This document shows positions 1 through 15,139 of a stretch of DNA of 64,000 bases, in pieces. A program made the translations under genes and the position numbers. Source of the DNA: Aristolochia californica. Lineage: Eukaryota; Streptophyta; Magnoliopsida; Piperales; Aristolochiaceae. The notes under the pieces were generated by a model. It made no database searches and was not told the DNA's origin. It was given only the letters and a program-made list of their open reading frames with translations. The stretch is from NCBI GenBank assembly GCA_029961685.1, contig JARWKL010000002.1:31836908-31900907 (forward strand), in the 5' to 3' direction. Positions within the stretch are counted from its first letter, which is position 1. Every line of letters starts with the position of its first letter.

Positions 1-268
1 TCGGGAAAAGGGGCTGACAAGGGATTTTTAACTGAGTGTTGACTCCCAATCTATAAGTCATTTCTTAAAAAAATATAGCCCGTTATGCATGATTGACCGA
101 TAAATCACTTTAAAATCATCTATGATTGTTTGGCCAGCTTTTAGTAAATGGACAAAATAATGGCTTGTTTGACTCGGGTAAATATCCCCCCTCACGTTCA
201 CTTGAGAATTTAATGCGAATTGATATTCTCTTGAAAAGGTTTGGATCCATAGGTCATTTGCATCTTTA

Positions 269-306
269 ACATGTTTCAAGCATGCATATCCATTTTTAAA
301 ACATGT
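269..306. repeat. Conserved 38-bp dyad in each satellite unit (example)
   Basis: Arms acatgttt (269-276) and aaacatgt (299-306) enclose a 22-bp loop that itself contains gcatgcat, with overlapping SphI and NsiI palindromes. The arrangement recurs about 230 bp after the anchor in most units of both types. Variants include tgtttgaagcatgc near 32690, 34680 and 42270, where the arm is still paired. Confidence 0.7.
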
Positions 307-767
307 GTAGAAATCTCTTTCTTATAAAATTCCAAGCTATTAGGGTTGAACTAGTTTAATTTCCCAATCTTGGACAACAAAACTTTTGTATTCAATTGAG
401 GTGTGTGAATAAATTTTCTTAAATTTTTTTCTATACATAAACTCTAAAATTTTCATTTTGTTGTGATCTATTTGCCATCTTGTGAAAATTGTTTAAGAGA
501 TGAAGGGAAAGTGAAAACTCTAGTTTATATTTAAGAAAAAAAGATACATCTAAAATGGAAATGCACAAATGTGGAGAGAGATAATTCCAAAATGTGTCTT
601 TAATTTTTAGGGATTGTAAAATCTTTTTACTTTTTATATATTTTATTTTGCAATCGTCAAGAAAAGGGGGAGGCGGGGGATTTTTAACTAGGTGTTGACT
701 CCCCATCCATTAGTAATTTCTTAGAAAAATATAGCCCGTTACGCATGATTGACCGATAAATCACTTT

Positions 768-785
768 ACAATCATCTATGATTGT
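768..785. repeat. Conserved 18-bp palindrome in each satellite unit (example)
   Basis: The sequence acaatcatctatgattgt has 8-bp perfect arms around ct. It lies about 70 bp after the anchor in most units; many others have aaaatcat on the left, which shortens the arms to 6 bp. The position and core are kept across both types. Dyads of this kind are common in centromeric satellites and could extrude or bind a dimeric protein (inference). Confidence 0.75.
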
Positions 786-3700
786 TAGGCTAGCTTTTCT
801 TAAATGGAAAAAATAATGGCTTGTTTGACTCGGGTAAATATCCCAACGCACATTCACTTGAAAATTTAATGATATTTTTTTATTCTCTTTAATAGGTTTG
901 GATTCATAGGTCATTTGCATGTTTAACATGTTTCAAGCATGCATATCCATTTTTAAAACATGTGTAGAAATCTCTTTCTTCTAAAATTCCAAGCTATTAG
1001 GGTTGAACTAGTGGGATTTCCCAAACTTTTGTGTTCATTTGAGGTGTGTTAATAAATTTTCTTTACTTACAATTGTTATTCTTTTAAAATTTTCCCAAAC
1101 ATAAACTCTAAAATTTTCATTTAGTTGTGATCTTTTTGCCATCTGTTCAAAATTGTTTACGAGAGAGAGGGAAAGTGTAAACCCAAGTTTCGATTTAAGA
1201 AAAAATCATCCATCTAAAATGGAAATGCACAAATGTAGAGAGAGATAATTCCAAAAGTGTCTGTAATTTTTAGGGATTGTAAACTCTTTATATATTTTAT
1301 ATATTTTAGTTTGCAATCGTCAGGAAAAGGGGGATGCGAAGGATTTTTAACTTAGTGTTGACTCCCAATCCATAAGTCTTTTATTACAAACATAAAGCCC
1401 ATTATACATGATTAACTGGTAAATAACTGTAAAATCATCTATGATTGTTAGGTCAGCTTTTTGTAAATGGGAAAATAATAGCTTGTTTGACTTGAGTAAA
1501 TATCCCACCACCCGCTCACGAGAATTTAATGAGCATTTGTTATTCTCTTTTAAAAGGTTTTGATCCAAAGGTCATTTCCATCTTTAACATTTTTCAAGCA
1601 AGCATATCAATATTTAAAACATGTGTAGAAATCTATTTCTTATAAAATTCCAAGCTATTAGGGTTGAACTAGTGAAATTTCCCAAACTTGGATAAAAAAA
1701 CTTTTGTGTTCATTTGAGGTGTGTGAATAAATTTTCTTTACTTAAATTGGTTATTCTTTTAAATTTTTTCCATACATAAACTCTAATATTTTCATTTTTT
1801 GTGATCTATTTGCCATCTTGTCAAAATTGTTTACGAGATGAAGGGAAAGTGAAAACTCAAGTTTTGATTTAAGAAAAAAGCATACACCTAAAACGGAAAT
1901 GCACAAAGGTAGAGAGAGATAATTCCAAAAAGTGTCTCTAATTTTTAAGGATTGTAAACTCTTTTTAGTTTATATTATTTATTTTGCAATCATCGAAAAA
2001 AGGGGGAGGCAGGGGATTTTTAATTGAGTGTTGACCCCCAATCCTTCAGTCATTTCTTACAAAAATATAGCCTGTTACGCATGATTGACCGATAAGTCAC
2101 TTTACAATCATCTATGATTGTTAGGTCAGCTTTTTGTAAATGGGCAAAATAATTGCTTGTTTGACTCGGGGTAAATATCCCACCGCACATTCACTTGAGA
2201 ATTTAATGAGCAATTGTTGTTCTCTTTAAAAGGTTTGGATCCATAGGTCATTTGCTTCTTGAACATGTTTCAAGTAAGCATATCCATTTTTAAAACATGT
2301 GTAGAAATCTCTTTCTTATAAAATTCCAAGCTATTAGGGTTGAACTAGTAGAATTTCCCAAACATGGATAACAAAAATTTTGTGATCATTTGTGGTGTGT
2401 GAATAAATTTTCCTTAATTACATTTGTTATTCTTTTAAATTTTTTCCATACATAAACTCTAAAATTTTATTTTGTTGTGATCTAATTGCCATCTTCTCAA
2501 AATTGTTTACGAGATGAAAGGAAAGTCAAAACTCTAGTTTTTATTTAAGACAAAAGAATACATCTAAAATGGAAATACACAAATGTAGAGACAAATAATT
2601 CAAAAAGTGTTTGAAACTTTTAGGAATTGTAAACTCTTTTTAGTTTTTATATACCAGGTTTTGCAATCGTCGAGAAAAGGGGGAGGCAGGGGATTTTTAA
2701 CAGAGTGTTGACTCCCAATCGATAAGTCATTTCTTACAAAAATAAAGCCCGTTAGGCTTGATTGACCGATAAATCACTTTAAAATCATCTATGATTGTTA
2801 GGTCAGGTTTTTGTAAATTGACAAAATAAAGGTTTGTTTGACTCGGGTAAATTTCCCACTACACGTTCACTTGAGAATTTAATGAGCATTTGTTATTCTC
2901 TTTAAAAGGTTTGGATCCAGAGGTACTTTGCATCTTTAACATGTTTTGAGCGTGCATATCCATATTTAAAACATGTGTAGAAATCTCTTTCTTATAAAAT
3001 TCCAAGCTAATATGGTTGAACTAGTGGATTTTTCCAAACTTGGATAAAAAAAATTTGTGTTCATTTGAGGTGTGTGAATAAATTTTCTTTAGTTACATTT
3101 GTTATTCTTTTAAATTTTTTTCATACATAAACTCGTAAATTTTTATTTTGTTGTGATCAATTTACCATCTTGTCAAAATTGTTCATGAGATGAAGGCAAA
3201 GTGAAGATTCAAGTTTTGATTTAAGAAAAAAGCATAAATCTAAAATGGAAATGCACAATTGTAGAGAGAGATAATTCAAAAAAGTGTTTGTAATTTTTAG
3301 TGCTTGTAAACCCTTTCTTCTTTTATATTTTTTATTTTGAAATCGTTGGGAAAAGGGGGAGGCGGGGGATTTTTAACTGAGTGTAGATTCCCAATCCAAA
3401 AGTCATTTCTAATAAAAATATAGCCTGTTATGCATTTTTGAACGATAGATCACTTTAAAATCATCTATGATTGTTAGGTCAACTTTTTGTAAATGGACAG
3501 AATAATGGCTTGTTTGACTCAAGCAAATAAAAAGAGCATTTTTTATTCTCTTTAAAAGGTTTGGATACATAGGTCATTTGCATCTTTAACATGTTTTACG
3601 CAAGCATATCCATTTTTCAAACATGTGTAGAAATCTCTTTCTAATAAAATTCCAAGCTATTATGGTTGAACTAGTGGAATTTTCCAAACTTGGATACCAA

Positions 3701-6700
3701 AACTTTTGTGTTCATTTGAGGTGTGTGGATAAATTTTCTTTACTTACATTTGTTATTCTTTTAAAGTTTTTCCATACATAAATTCTAAAATTTTCATTTT
3801 GTTGTGATCTATTTGCCATCTTGTCAAAATAGTTTACGAGATCAAGGGAAAGTGAAAACCCAAGTTTGGATTTAAGAAAAAAACATACATCTAAAATGGA
3901 AATGCACAAATTTAGAGGGAGATAATTCCAAAAAGTGACTTTAATTTTTAGGGATAGTAATCTCTTTTTAGTTTTTTTTATATTATATTTTGCTATCATC
4001 GGGAAAAGAGGAAGCAGAGGATTTTTAACTGAGTGTTGACTCCCAATCCATCAGACAATTCTAACAAAAATATAGCCCATTACGCATGATTTACCGATAA
4101 ATGACTTTAAAATCATCTATGATTGTTACGTCAGCTTTTTGTAAATGGGCAAAATAATGACTTGTTTGACTTGGGTTAATATCCCACCCCTCGTGCACTT
4201 GAGAATTTAATGAGCATTGTTATTCTCTTTAAAAGTTTTGGATCCATAGGTCATTTGCAACTTTAATAAGTTTCAAGCATTCATATCCATATTTAAAACA
4301 TGTGTAGAAATCTCTTTCTAATAAAATTTTAAGCTATTAGGGTTGAACTAGTGGAATTTTCACTACTTGGATAACAAAACTTTTGTGATCATTTGTGGGT
4401 TGTGAATAAATTTTCCTTAATAACATTTGTTATTCTTTTAAATTATTTCAAGAAATAAACTCTAAAATTTTCATTTTCTTGTGATCTATTTGCTATCTTG
4501 TCAAATTTTTTTACGAGATGTAGGGAAAGTGAAAACTCTAGTTTTTTATAGAAGAAAAAAGGATACATCTTAAATAGAAATGCACAAATGTTGAGAGAGA
4601 TAATTCCAAAAAGGCTCTATATCTTTTAGGGATTGTAAACTCCTTTTAGTTTTTATATATTTTATTTTGCAATCGTTGGGAAAAGGGGGAGGCGGTAGAT
4701 TTTAAACTGAGTGTTGAATTCCAATCCAGAAGTCATTTCTTAAAAAAATAGAGCCTATTACGCATGATTGGCCGATAAATCACTTTACAATCATCTATGA
4801 TTGTTAGGTCAGCTTTTTGTTAATGGGCAAAATAATGTTTTGTTTGACTCGAGTAAATATCCCACCGCACGTTCACTTGAGAATTTAAAGAAAATTTGTT
4901 ATTCTCTTTAAAAGGTTTGGATCCATAGGTCTTTTGCATCTTTAACATGTTTCAACCATGCATATCCATATTTAAAACATGTGTATAAATCTCTTTCTTT
5001 TAAAATTCCAAAACTTGGAACACAAAACTTTTGTGATCATTTGTGGTGTGTGAATAAATTTTCCTTAATTACATTTTTTATTCTTTTAAATTTATTTCAT
5101 ACTTAAAATCTAAAATTTTCATTTTTTTGTGATCTATTTGCCATCTTGTACAAAATTGTTTACGAGATGTAGGGAAAGTGAAAACTCATGTTTTTAAAGA
5201 AGAAAAAAGGATACATCTAAAATAGACATGCACAAACGTTGAGAGAGATAATTCCAAAAAGTGTCTGTAACTTTTAGGGATTGTAAACTCTTTTTAGTTT
5301 TTATATATCCAGTTTTGCAATCGATAGGAAAGGGAGGAGGCTGGGGATTTTTAACTGAGTGTTGACACCCAATCCATAAGTCATTTCTTACAAAAATAAA
5401 GCACGTTACACAAGTTTGACCGATAAATCACTTTAAAATCATCTATGATTGTTAGGTCAGCGTTTTGTAAATGGGAAAAATAATGGCTTGTTTGACTTGG
5501 GTAAATATTCCACCGCACGTTCACTTGATAATTTAATGAGTATTTGTTATTCTCTTTAAAAGGTTTGGATCCATAGGTCATTTGCATCTTTAACATGTTT
5601 CAAGCATGCATATCCATTTTTAACATGTGTAGAAATATCTTTCTTATAGAAAACCAAGCTTTTATGATAATTTGTGGTGTGTGAATTAATTTTCCTTAAT
5701 TACATTGTTATTCTTTTAAATTTTTCCCATACATAAACTCTAAAATTTTCATTTTGAAGTAAACTATTTGCCATCTTTTCAAAATTGTTTACTAGATGAA
5801 GGGAAAGTGAAAACTCTAGTTTTGATTTAAGAAAAAAGTATACTTCTAAAATGATAATGCACAAATGTAGAGAGAGATAATTCCAAAAAGTGTCTATAAC
5901 TTATAGGGATTGTAAACTCTTTTTACTTTTAATATATCCGGTTTTGAAATAGTCGGGTAAAGGGGGTGGTGGGGCAATTTTTATTAAGTGTTGACTCCCA
6001 ATCTATAAGTCAGTTCTTACAAAAATATAGCCCGTTATGCATGATTGACCGATAAATCACTTTAAAATCATCTATGATTGTTAGGTCAGCTTTTTGAAAA
6101 TTTTCAAAATAATGGCTTGTGTTACTCGAGTAAATATCCCACCACACGTTCACATGAGAATTTAATGAGCATTTGTTATTCTCTTTAAAAGGTTTGGATC
6201 CATAAGTCATTTGCATCTTCAACATGTTTCAAGCATGCATCCATTTTTAAAACATGTGTAGCAATCTCTTTCATATAAAATTCCAAGCTATTAGGGTTGA
6301 ACTAGTGGAATTTCGAAAACTTGGATAAAAAAACTTTTGTGTTCATTTGAGGTTTGTGAATAAATTTTCTTTACTTAAATTTTTTATTCTTTTAAATTTT
6401 TTCCTTACATAAACTCTAAAATTTTCATTTTGTTGTAATCTATTTGCCATCTTGTCAAAATTGTTTACGAGATCAAGGGAAAGTGAAAACTCAAGTTTTG
6501 ATTTAAGAAAAAGCCATCCATCTAAAATGGAAATGCACAAATGTAGAGAGTGGTAATTCCAAAAGGTGTTTGTAATTTTTAGGGATTGTAAACTCTTTTT
6601 AGTTTTTATATATTTGACTCCCTATCCATATGTTATTGCTATAAAAAATAAAGCCCGTTACGCATGGTTGACCGATAAAGCACATTATAATCATCTATGA

Positions 6701-9700
6701 TTGTTAGGTCAGCTTTTTTAAAATGGGCAAAATAACGGCATGTTTGAGTCGAATAAATATCCCACCGCACGTTTACTTGAGAATTTAATGAGCATTTTTT
6801 ATTCTCATTAAAAGGTTTGGATCCATAGGTATTTTGCATCTTTAATATGTTTAAAGCATGTATATCCATTTTTAAAACATGTGTAGAAATCACTTTCTTA
6901 TAAAACTGCAAGCTATTAGGGTTGAACTAGTGGAATTTCTGAAGCATGGGTAACAAAATTTTTGTGATCATTTCAGGTGTGGGAATATTTTTTCCTTAAT
7001 TACATTGTTATACTATTCATTTCTTCCATACATAAACTCTAAAATTTGAATTTTGTTGTGATCTATTTGCCATCTTCTTAAAAAATTTTACGATATGAAG
7101 GGAATCTGAAAACTCTAGTTTTGATATAAGAAAAAAGTATACATCTATAATGGAAATGCACAATGAGGAGAGAGATAATTCCAAAAAAGTGCCTGAAAAT
7201 TTTAGAGATTGTGAACTCTTTTAGTTTTTATATATCAGGTTTTGCAATTGTCTGATAAATGGGGAGGCGGGGGGGTTATTTAACTGAGTGTTGACTCCCA
7301 ATCCATAAGTAATTTCTTAAAAAAATAAAGCCCGTTACGTATGATTGATAGATAAATCACTTTAAAATCATCTACGATTGTTAGATAGACTTTTTGTAAA
7401 TGGGTAAAATAATGGCTTGTTTCACTCAGGTAAATATCCCACCACGCGTTCACTTGGGAGTTTAATGAGCATTTGTTATTCTCTTTAAAAGGTTTGGATC
7501 CATAGGTCATTTGCATCTTTAACATGTTTCAAGCATGCATATCTATTTTTAAAACATGTGTTGAAATCTCTTTCTTATAAAATTCCAAGCTATTAGGGTT
7601 GAACTAGTGGAATTTCCCAAACTAGGATAATAAAGCTTTTGTGATCATTTGTGGTGTGTGAATAAATATCCCTTAATTACATTTGTTATTCTTTTAAATT
7701 TTTTGCATACATAAAATCTAAAATATTCATTTTTTTGTGATCTATTTCCCATCTTGCCAAGATTATTTACGAGATGAAGGGAAAGTGAAAACTCTAATTT
7801 TGATATATGAAAAAAGTATACATCTAAAATGGAAATGCACAAATGTAGAGAGAGATATTTCCAAAAAGTGTCTGTAACTTTTAGGGATTGTAAACTCGTT
7901 TTAGTTTTAATATATGGTTTTGTAATCGTTGGGTAAAGGGGGAGGTGGGAGATTTTTAATAGAGTGTTAACTCCAAATCCATAAGTCATTTCTTACAAAA
8001 ATATTGCTCGTTACACATGATTGACCGATAAATCACTTAAAAATCATCTATGATTGTTAGGTCAACTTTTTTTAAAAGGAAAAAATAATGGCTTGTTTGA
8101 ATTTGGTAAATATTCCACCACACGTTCACTTGAGAATTTAATGAGCATTTTTTATTCTTTTTAAAAGGTTTGGATCCATAGGTCATTTGCCTCTTTAACA
8201 TGTTTCAAGCATGCATATCCATATTTAAAACATGTGTAGTAATCTCTTTCTTATAAAATTCAAAGCTATTAGGGTTGAACTAGTGGAATACCCAAACTCG
8301 GATAAAAAAATTTGTGTTCATTTGAGGTGTGTGAATAATTTTTTTTTAATTACATTTGTTACTCTCTTAAATTTTTTCAATACATAAACTATAAAATTTT
8401 CATTTTGTTGGGATCTATTTGCCATCTTGTCAAAATTGTTTACGAGCTCGGGGGAAGGTGAAAACTCAAGTTTTGATTGAAGAAAAAAACATCCATCTAA
8501 AAAAGGGAATGCACAAATGTAGAAAGAGAAAATACCAAAAAGTGTTTGTAATTTTTATGGATTGAAAATCTTTTTATTTTTTATATATTTTATTTTGCCA
8601 TCATCGGGAAAAGGGGGAGGCGGAGGATTTTTAACTATGTTGACTCCCAATCCATAAGTTACTTAATAAAAAAAATATAGCCTGTTATGCATTTTTGACC
8701 AATAAATCACTTTACAATCATTAATGACCATTGTTTGAGTCGAATAAATATCCCACCGCACGTTCACTTGAGAATTTAATGACCATTGTTATTGTCAATA
8801 AAAGGTATGGATCCATAGGTCATTTGCATATTTAACATGTTTCAAGCATGCATATCCATTTTTAAAACATGTGTAGAAATATGTTTCTTTTAAAATTCCA
8901 AGCTATTAGGGTTGAACTAGTGGAATTCTGAAGCATGGATAACAAAACTGTTGTGATCATTTGTGGTGTGTGAATAATTTTTTCTTAATTACATTTGTTA
9001 TTTTATTAATTTTTTTCCATACATAAACTCTAAAATTATATTTTGTTGTGATCTATTTGCCATGTTGTTAAAATTGTTCACGAGATGAAGGGAAATTGAA
9101 AACACCAATTTTGATATAAGAAAAATGCATACATCTAAAATGGAAATGCACAAATGTAGAGAGAGATAATTCCAAAAAGTGTCTGAAACTTTTCGGGATT
9201 GTAAACTCTTTTTAGTTTTTATATATCCAGTTTAGCAATTGTCGGGTAAATGGGGAGGCGGGGGATTTTTAACTGAGTGTTGACTACGAATCCATAAGTC
9301 ATTTCTTACAAAACTATAGCACGTCACATATGATTGACAGATAAATCACTTTAAATCATCTATGATTGTTAGGTCAACTTTTGGTAAATGGGAAATATAA
9401 TGGCTTGTTTGACTCGGGTAAATATCCGACCACACGTTCACTTGAGAATTTAATGAGCATTTGTTATTCTCTTTAAAAGGTTTGGATCCAAAGGTCCTCT
9501 GCATCTTTAACATGTTTCAAGCATGCATATCCATATTTAAAACAAGTGTAGAAATCACATTCTTATAAAATTCCAAGCTATTGGGGTTGAACTAATGGAA
9601 TTTCCCAAACTTGAATAAAATTTATTTTGTTCATTTGAGGTGTGTGAATAAATTTTCTTTACTTACATTTGTTATTCTTTTAATTTTTTTTGCATACATA

Positions 9701-12700
9701 AACTCTAAAATTTTCATTTTGTTGTGATCTATTTGCCATCTTGTCAAAATTGATTATGAGATAAGGGGAAAGTGAAAACTCAAGTTTTTTTTTAAGAAAA
9801 AAGTATACATCTAAAATGGAAATACACAAATGAAGAGAGAGATAATTCCAAAAAGTGTCTGTAATTTTTAGGGATTGTAAACTCTTTTTTATTTTTATAT
9901 ATTTTATTTTTCAATCATCGGGAAAAAGGGGAGCCGTGGGATTTTTAATTGAATGTTGACTCCCAATCCATAAATCATTTTTAAAAAAAATATGGCCCGT
10001 TAAACATGATTGATCGATAAATCACTTTACAATCATCTATTATTGTTATGTCAGCTTTTTGTAAATGGGCAAAATAATGGCTTGTTTGACTCGGGTAAAT
10101 ATCCCACCGCACGTTCACTTGAGAATTTCATGAGCATTTTTTATTCTCTTTAAAAGTTCTAGATCCAACATGTTTCAAACATGCATATCCATTTTTAAAA
10201 CATGCGTTGAAATCTCTTTCTTATAAAATTCCAAGCTATTAGGGTTGAAATGGTGGAATTTCCGAAACTTGGATAACAAAACTTTTATGATCATTTGTGT
10301 TGTGTGAATAAATTTTCCTTAATTACATTTGTTATTCTTTTAATCTTTTTCCATCCATAAACTCCAAATTTTTTAATATTGTTGTGATCTATTTGCCATG
10401 TTTTCAAAATTGTTTACGAGATGAAGAGAAAGTGAAAACTCTAGTTTTGATATAAGAAAAATGTATACATCTGAAATGAAAATGAACAAATGTAGAGAGA
10501 GATAATTCCAAAAAGTGTCTGAAAATTTTAGGGATTGTAAACGCTTTTTAGTTTTTATATATCCAGTTTACAATCGTCGGGAAAAGGGGGAGGCGGGGGA
10601 TTTTTAACTGAGTGTTGACTCCCAATCCATAAGTCATTTCTTACAAAAATATAGCCCATTACACATGATTTACCGATAAATCACTTTGATATCAACTGTG
10701 ATTGTTAGGTTAGCTTTTTGTAAATGGGCAAAATAATGGCTTGTTTTACTCAGGTAAATATCCCACCACACGTTCACTTGAGAATTTAATGAGCATTTGT
10801 TATTCTCTTTAAAAGGTTTGAATCCATAGGTCATTTGCATATTTAACATGTTGATAGCATGCATATCCATATTTGAAACATGGGTAGAAATCTCTTTCTT
10901 ATAAAATTCCAAGCAATTAGGGTTGATTGAACTAGTGGAATTTCCCAAACTTGGACAATAAAACTTTTGTGATGATTTGAGGTGTGTGAATAAATTTTCT
11001 TTAATTAAATTTTTTATTCTTTTAAATTTTTCCATACATCTAATCTAAAATTTTCTTTTTGTTGTGATCTATTTGTCTTCTTATCAAAATTGTTTATGAG
11101 ATGAAGGGAATTTGAAAACTCTAGTTTTGATTTAAGAAAAAATTATACATCTAAAATGGAAATGTACAAATGTAGAGATAGATAATTCCATAAAGTGTCT
11201 GTAACTTTTAGGGATTTTAACTCCTTTTAGTTTTTATATATTAGGCTTTGCAATCGTCGGGTAAAGGGGGAGGCGGGGGATTTTTAAAAGAGTGTTGAGA
11301 CCCAATCCATAAGTCATTTCTAACAGAAATATAACCCGTTATGCATGATTGACCGATAAATCAATTTAAAATTATCTATAAGTTTTTGGACTTCTTTTTG
11401 TAAATGGGAAAAATAGTGGCTTGTTTGACTCAAGTAAATATCCCACCGCATGTTCAGTTGAGAATTTAATGATCATTTTTTATTCTCTTCAAAAGGTTTG
11501 GATCCATAGGTCATTTGTATCTTTAACATGTTTCAAGCATGCATATCCATTTTTAAAACATGTGTTGAAATCTCTTTCTTATAAAATTCCAAGCTATTAG
11601 GGTTGAACATGTGGAATTTCAAAACTAGCATAATAAAACTTTTGTGATCATTGGTGGTGTGTGAATAAATATCCCTTAGTTACATTTGTTATTCTTTTAA
11701 ATTTTTTGCATACATAAAATCTAAAATTTTCATTTTGTTATGATCTATTTGCCATCACTTCAAAATTGTTTACGAGATGAAGGCAATGTGAAAACTCTAG
11801 TTTTGATTTAAGAAAAAAGTATACATCTAAAATGGAAATGCACAAATATAGAGAGAGATAATTCCAAAAAGTGTCAGTAACTTTTAGGGATTGTAAAATC
11901 TTTTTAGTTTTAATATATCTGGTTTTGCAATCGTCAGCTAAAGGGGAAGGCGGTGAATTTTTAAAAGAGTGTTGACTCCCACTCCATAAGTCATTTCTTT
12001 CAAAAATGTAGCCCGTTACCCATGATTGACCGATAAATCACTTAAAAATCATCTATGATTGTTAAGTCAGCGTTTTTTAAATGAGCAAAATAATGGCCTG
12101 TTTGACTCGGGTAAATATCTCACCACACGTTCACTTGAGAATTCAATGAGCATTTGTTATTCTCGTTAAAAGGTTTGGAACCATAGGTCATTTGCATCTT
12201 TAACATGTTTCAAGCATGCATATCCATATTTAAAACATGTGTAGAAATCCCTTTCTTATAAAATTCCAAGCTATTAGGGTTGAACTAGTGGAGTTTCCCC
12301 TACTTGGATAAAAAAACTTTTGTGTTTAGATTAGGTGTGTGAATAAATTTTCTTCACTTACATTTTTTATTCTTTTGAATTTTTTTCGTACATAAACTCT
12401 AAAATTTTCATTAACTTGTGATCTATTTTCCATCTTGTCAAAATTGTTTACGAGATTAGGGGAAAATGAAAAATCAAGTTTTGATTAAAGCAAAAACCAT
12501 CCATCAAAAATGGAAATGTACAAATGTAGAGATAGATAATTCCTAAAAGTGTTTGTAATTTTTAGGGATTGTAAACTCTTTTTAGTTTTTACATATTTTA
12601 TTTTGCAATCGTCGGGAAACGGGGGTGACAGGGGATTTTTAACTTAGTGTTGACTCCCAATCCATAAGTCATTTCTTACAAAAATATAGCCCGTTACGCA

Positions 12701-13098
12701 TGATTGACTGATAAATCACTTTACAATCATCTATGATTGTTCGTCAACTTTTTGTAAAAGGGCAAAATAATGGCTTGTTTGGCTCGGGTAAATATCCCAT
12801 TGCTCGTTCACTTGAGAATTTAATGATCATTTGTTATTCTCTTTAAAAGGTTTGGATCCATAGGTCATTTGCATATTTAACATGTTTCAAGCATCCTATC
12901 CACTTTTAAAACATGTGTAGAAATCTCTTTCTTAAAAAATTCCAAGCTATTTGGGTTGAACTAGTGGAATTTCCCAACTATGGAAAACAAAACTTTTGTG
13001 ATCATTTGTGGTGTGTGAATAAATTTTCCTTAATTACATTTGTTATTCTTTTAAATTTTTTTCACCCATAAACTCTTAAATTTTCATTTTGTTGTGAT

Positions 13099-13130
13099 CT
13101 ATTTGCCATATTGTAAAAAATATAGCCAGT
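13099..13130. repeat. Fused satellite units, deletion junction near 13114
   Basis: The middle of one unit (gatctatttgccatattgt) is joined to aaaaaatatagccagtt of the next, so the end of one unit, the G-rich block and the anchor are lost. The join lies in an A-rich microhomology. Confidence 0.8.
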
Positions 13131-14109
13131 TACGCTTGATCGAATTATAAATCACTTTAAAATCATCTATGTTTTTTAGGTCAACTTTTTGTAAATGGGA
13201 AAAATAATAGCTTGTTTGACTTGGGTAAATATCCCACCACTCGTTCACTTGAGTATTTAATGAGCATTTTTTATTCTCTTTAAAACGTTTGGATCCATAG
13301 GACATTTGCATCTTTAACATGTTTGCATATCCATATTTAGAACTTGTGTAGAAATCTCTTTCATATAAAATTCCAAGCTAGTAGGGTTGAACCAGTGGAA
13401 TTTCCCAAACTTGGATAAAAAAAAATTTGTGTTCATTTGAGGTGTTTGAATAAATTTTTTTTAATTACATTTCTTATTTTTTAAAATTTTTTTAATACAT
13501 AAACACTCAAATTTTCATTTTGTTGTGATCTAATTGCCATCTTGTGAAAATTGTTTACGAGATCAAGGGAAAGCGAAAACTCTATTTTTGATTTAAGAAA
13601 AAAGTATACATCTAATATGGATATGCACAAATGTAGAGAGAGATAATTCCAAATAGTGTTTGTAACTTTTTGGGATTGTAAACTCTTTTTAGTTTTTATA
13701 TATTTTATTTTGTAATCATTGGGAAAAGGGGGAGGCGGGGGATTTTTAATTAAGTGTTGACTCCCAATCCATAAGTCTATTAATAAAAAAATATAGCCCA
13801 TTACTCATGATTAAATGGTAAATCACTGTACAATCATCTATGATTGTTAGGTCAATTTTTTGTAAATGGGCAAAATAATGGCTTGTTTGACTCGAGTAAA
13901 TATCCCAACACACATTCACTTGAGAATTTAATTAGCATTTGTTATTCTCTTTAAAAGGTTTGGATCCATAGGTCATTTGCATCTTTAACATGTTTCAAGC
14001 ATGCATATCCATATTTGAAACATGTGTAGAAATCTCTTTCTTATAAAACTCCAAGCTATTAGGGTTGAACTAGTGGATTTTCCCAAAGTTGGATTAAAAA
14101 ACTTTTGTG

Positions 14110-14145
14110 TTCATTTGAGGTGTGTGAAAATTTTTTACGAGATCA
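14110..14145. repeat. Deletion within type B unit near 14128
   Basis: Sequence tgaggtgtgtgaa is joined to aattttttacgagatc, removing about 100 bp that normally include the catacataaactc and gtgatctatttgcc segments. The join occurs in a short A/T microhomology. Confidence 0.8.
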
Positions 14146-15139
14146 GGGGAAAGTGAAAACTCAGGTTTTTATTTAGTAAAAAAACATAAATCAAAAATGG
14201 AAAGGCACAAATGTAGAGAGAGAGTTCCCAAAAGTGTTTGTAATTTTTAGGGATTGTAAAGACTTTTTAGTTTTTGTATATTTTATTTCGAAATCGTTGT
14301 GAAAACGGGTAGGCAGGGGATTTTTTACTAAGTGTTGAATCCCAATCCATAAGCCATTTCTTACAAAAATATAGCCCGTTATGCATGATTAACCAATAAA
14401 TAACTTTACAATCATCTACGATTGTAAGGTCAACTTTTTGTAAATGGGCAAAATAATGGCTTGTTTGACTTGGATAAATATCCCACCGCACGTTCACTTG
14501 ATAATTTAATGAGTATTTGTTATTCTCTTTAAAAGGTTTGGATCCATAGGTCATTTGCATCTTTAACATGTTTCAAGCATGCATATCCATTTTTAACATG
14601 TGTAGAAATATCTTTCTTATAGAATACCAAGCTTTTATGATCATTTGTGGTGTGTGAATTAATTTTCCTTAATTACATTTGTTATTCTTTAAAGTTTTTC
14701 CCATACATAAACTCTAAAATTTTCATTTTGTTGTAAACTATTTGCTATCTTGTCAAAATCGTTTATGAGATGAAGCGAAAGTGAAAACTCTAGTTTTGAT
14801 TTAAGAAAAAAGTATACATCTAAAATGGTAATGCACAAATGTAGAGAGAGATAATTCCAAAAAGTGTCTATAACTTATAGGGATTTTAAACTCTTTCTAG
14901 TTTTAATATATCCGGTTTTGCATTCGTCGGGCAAAGGGGGTGGTGGGGGAATTTTTACTGAGTGTTGACTCCCAATCCATAAGTCATTTCTTACAAAAAT
15001 ATAGCCCGTTATGCATGATTGACCGATAAATCACTTTAGGAACATCTATGATTGTTAGGTCAGCTTTTTGAAAATTTGCAAAATAATGGATTGTGTTACT
15101 CGGGTAAATATCCCACCACACGTTCACATGAGAATTTAA

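Larger units (their letters stand above)
1..8641. repeat. Satellite block 1a (units to 8641)
   Basis: Anchors (g of gactccc) lie at 41, 697, 1360, 2033, 2710, 3386, 4038, 4716, 5364, 5993, 6616, 7293 and 7968. Types in order are roughly mixed, B, B, A, B, B, A, A, A, B, A, A, B, so the alternation is imperfect here. The unit at 3386 has lost about 50 bp near 3528, where gactcaagcaaataa runs straight into agagcattt. The units at 5364 and 5993 are short (629 and 623 bp). At 6616 the G-rich block before the anchor is missing and tatatatttgactccc is joined directly. No gene, RNA gene or mobile element is seen. Confidence 0.93.
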
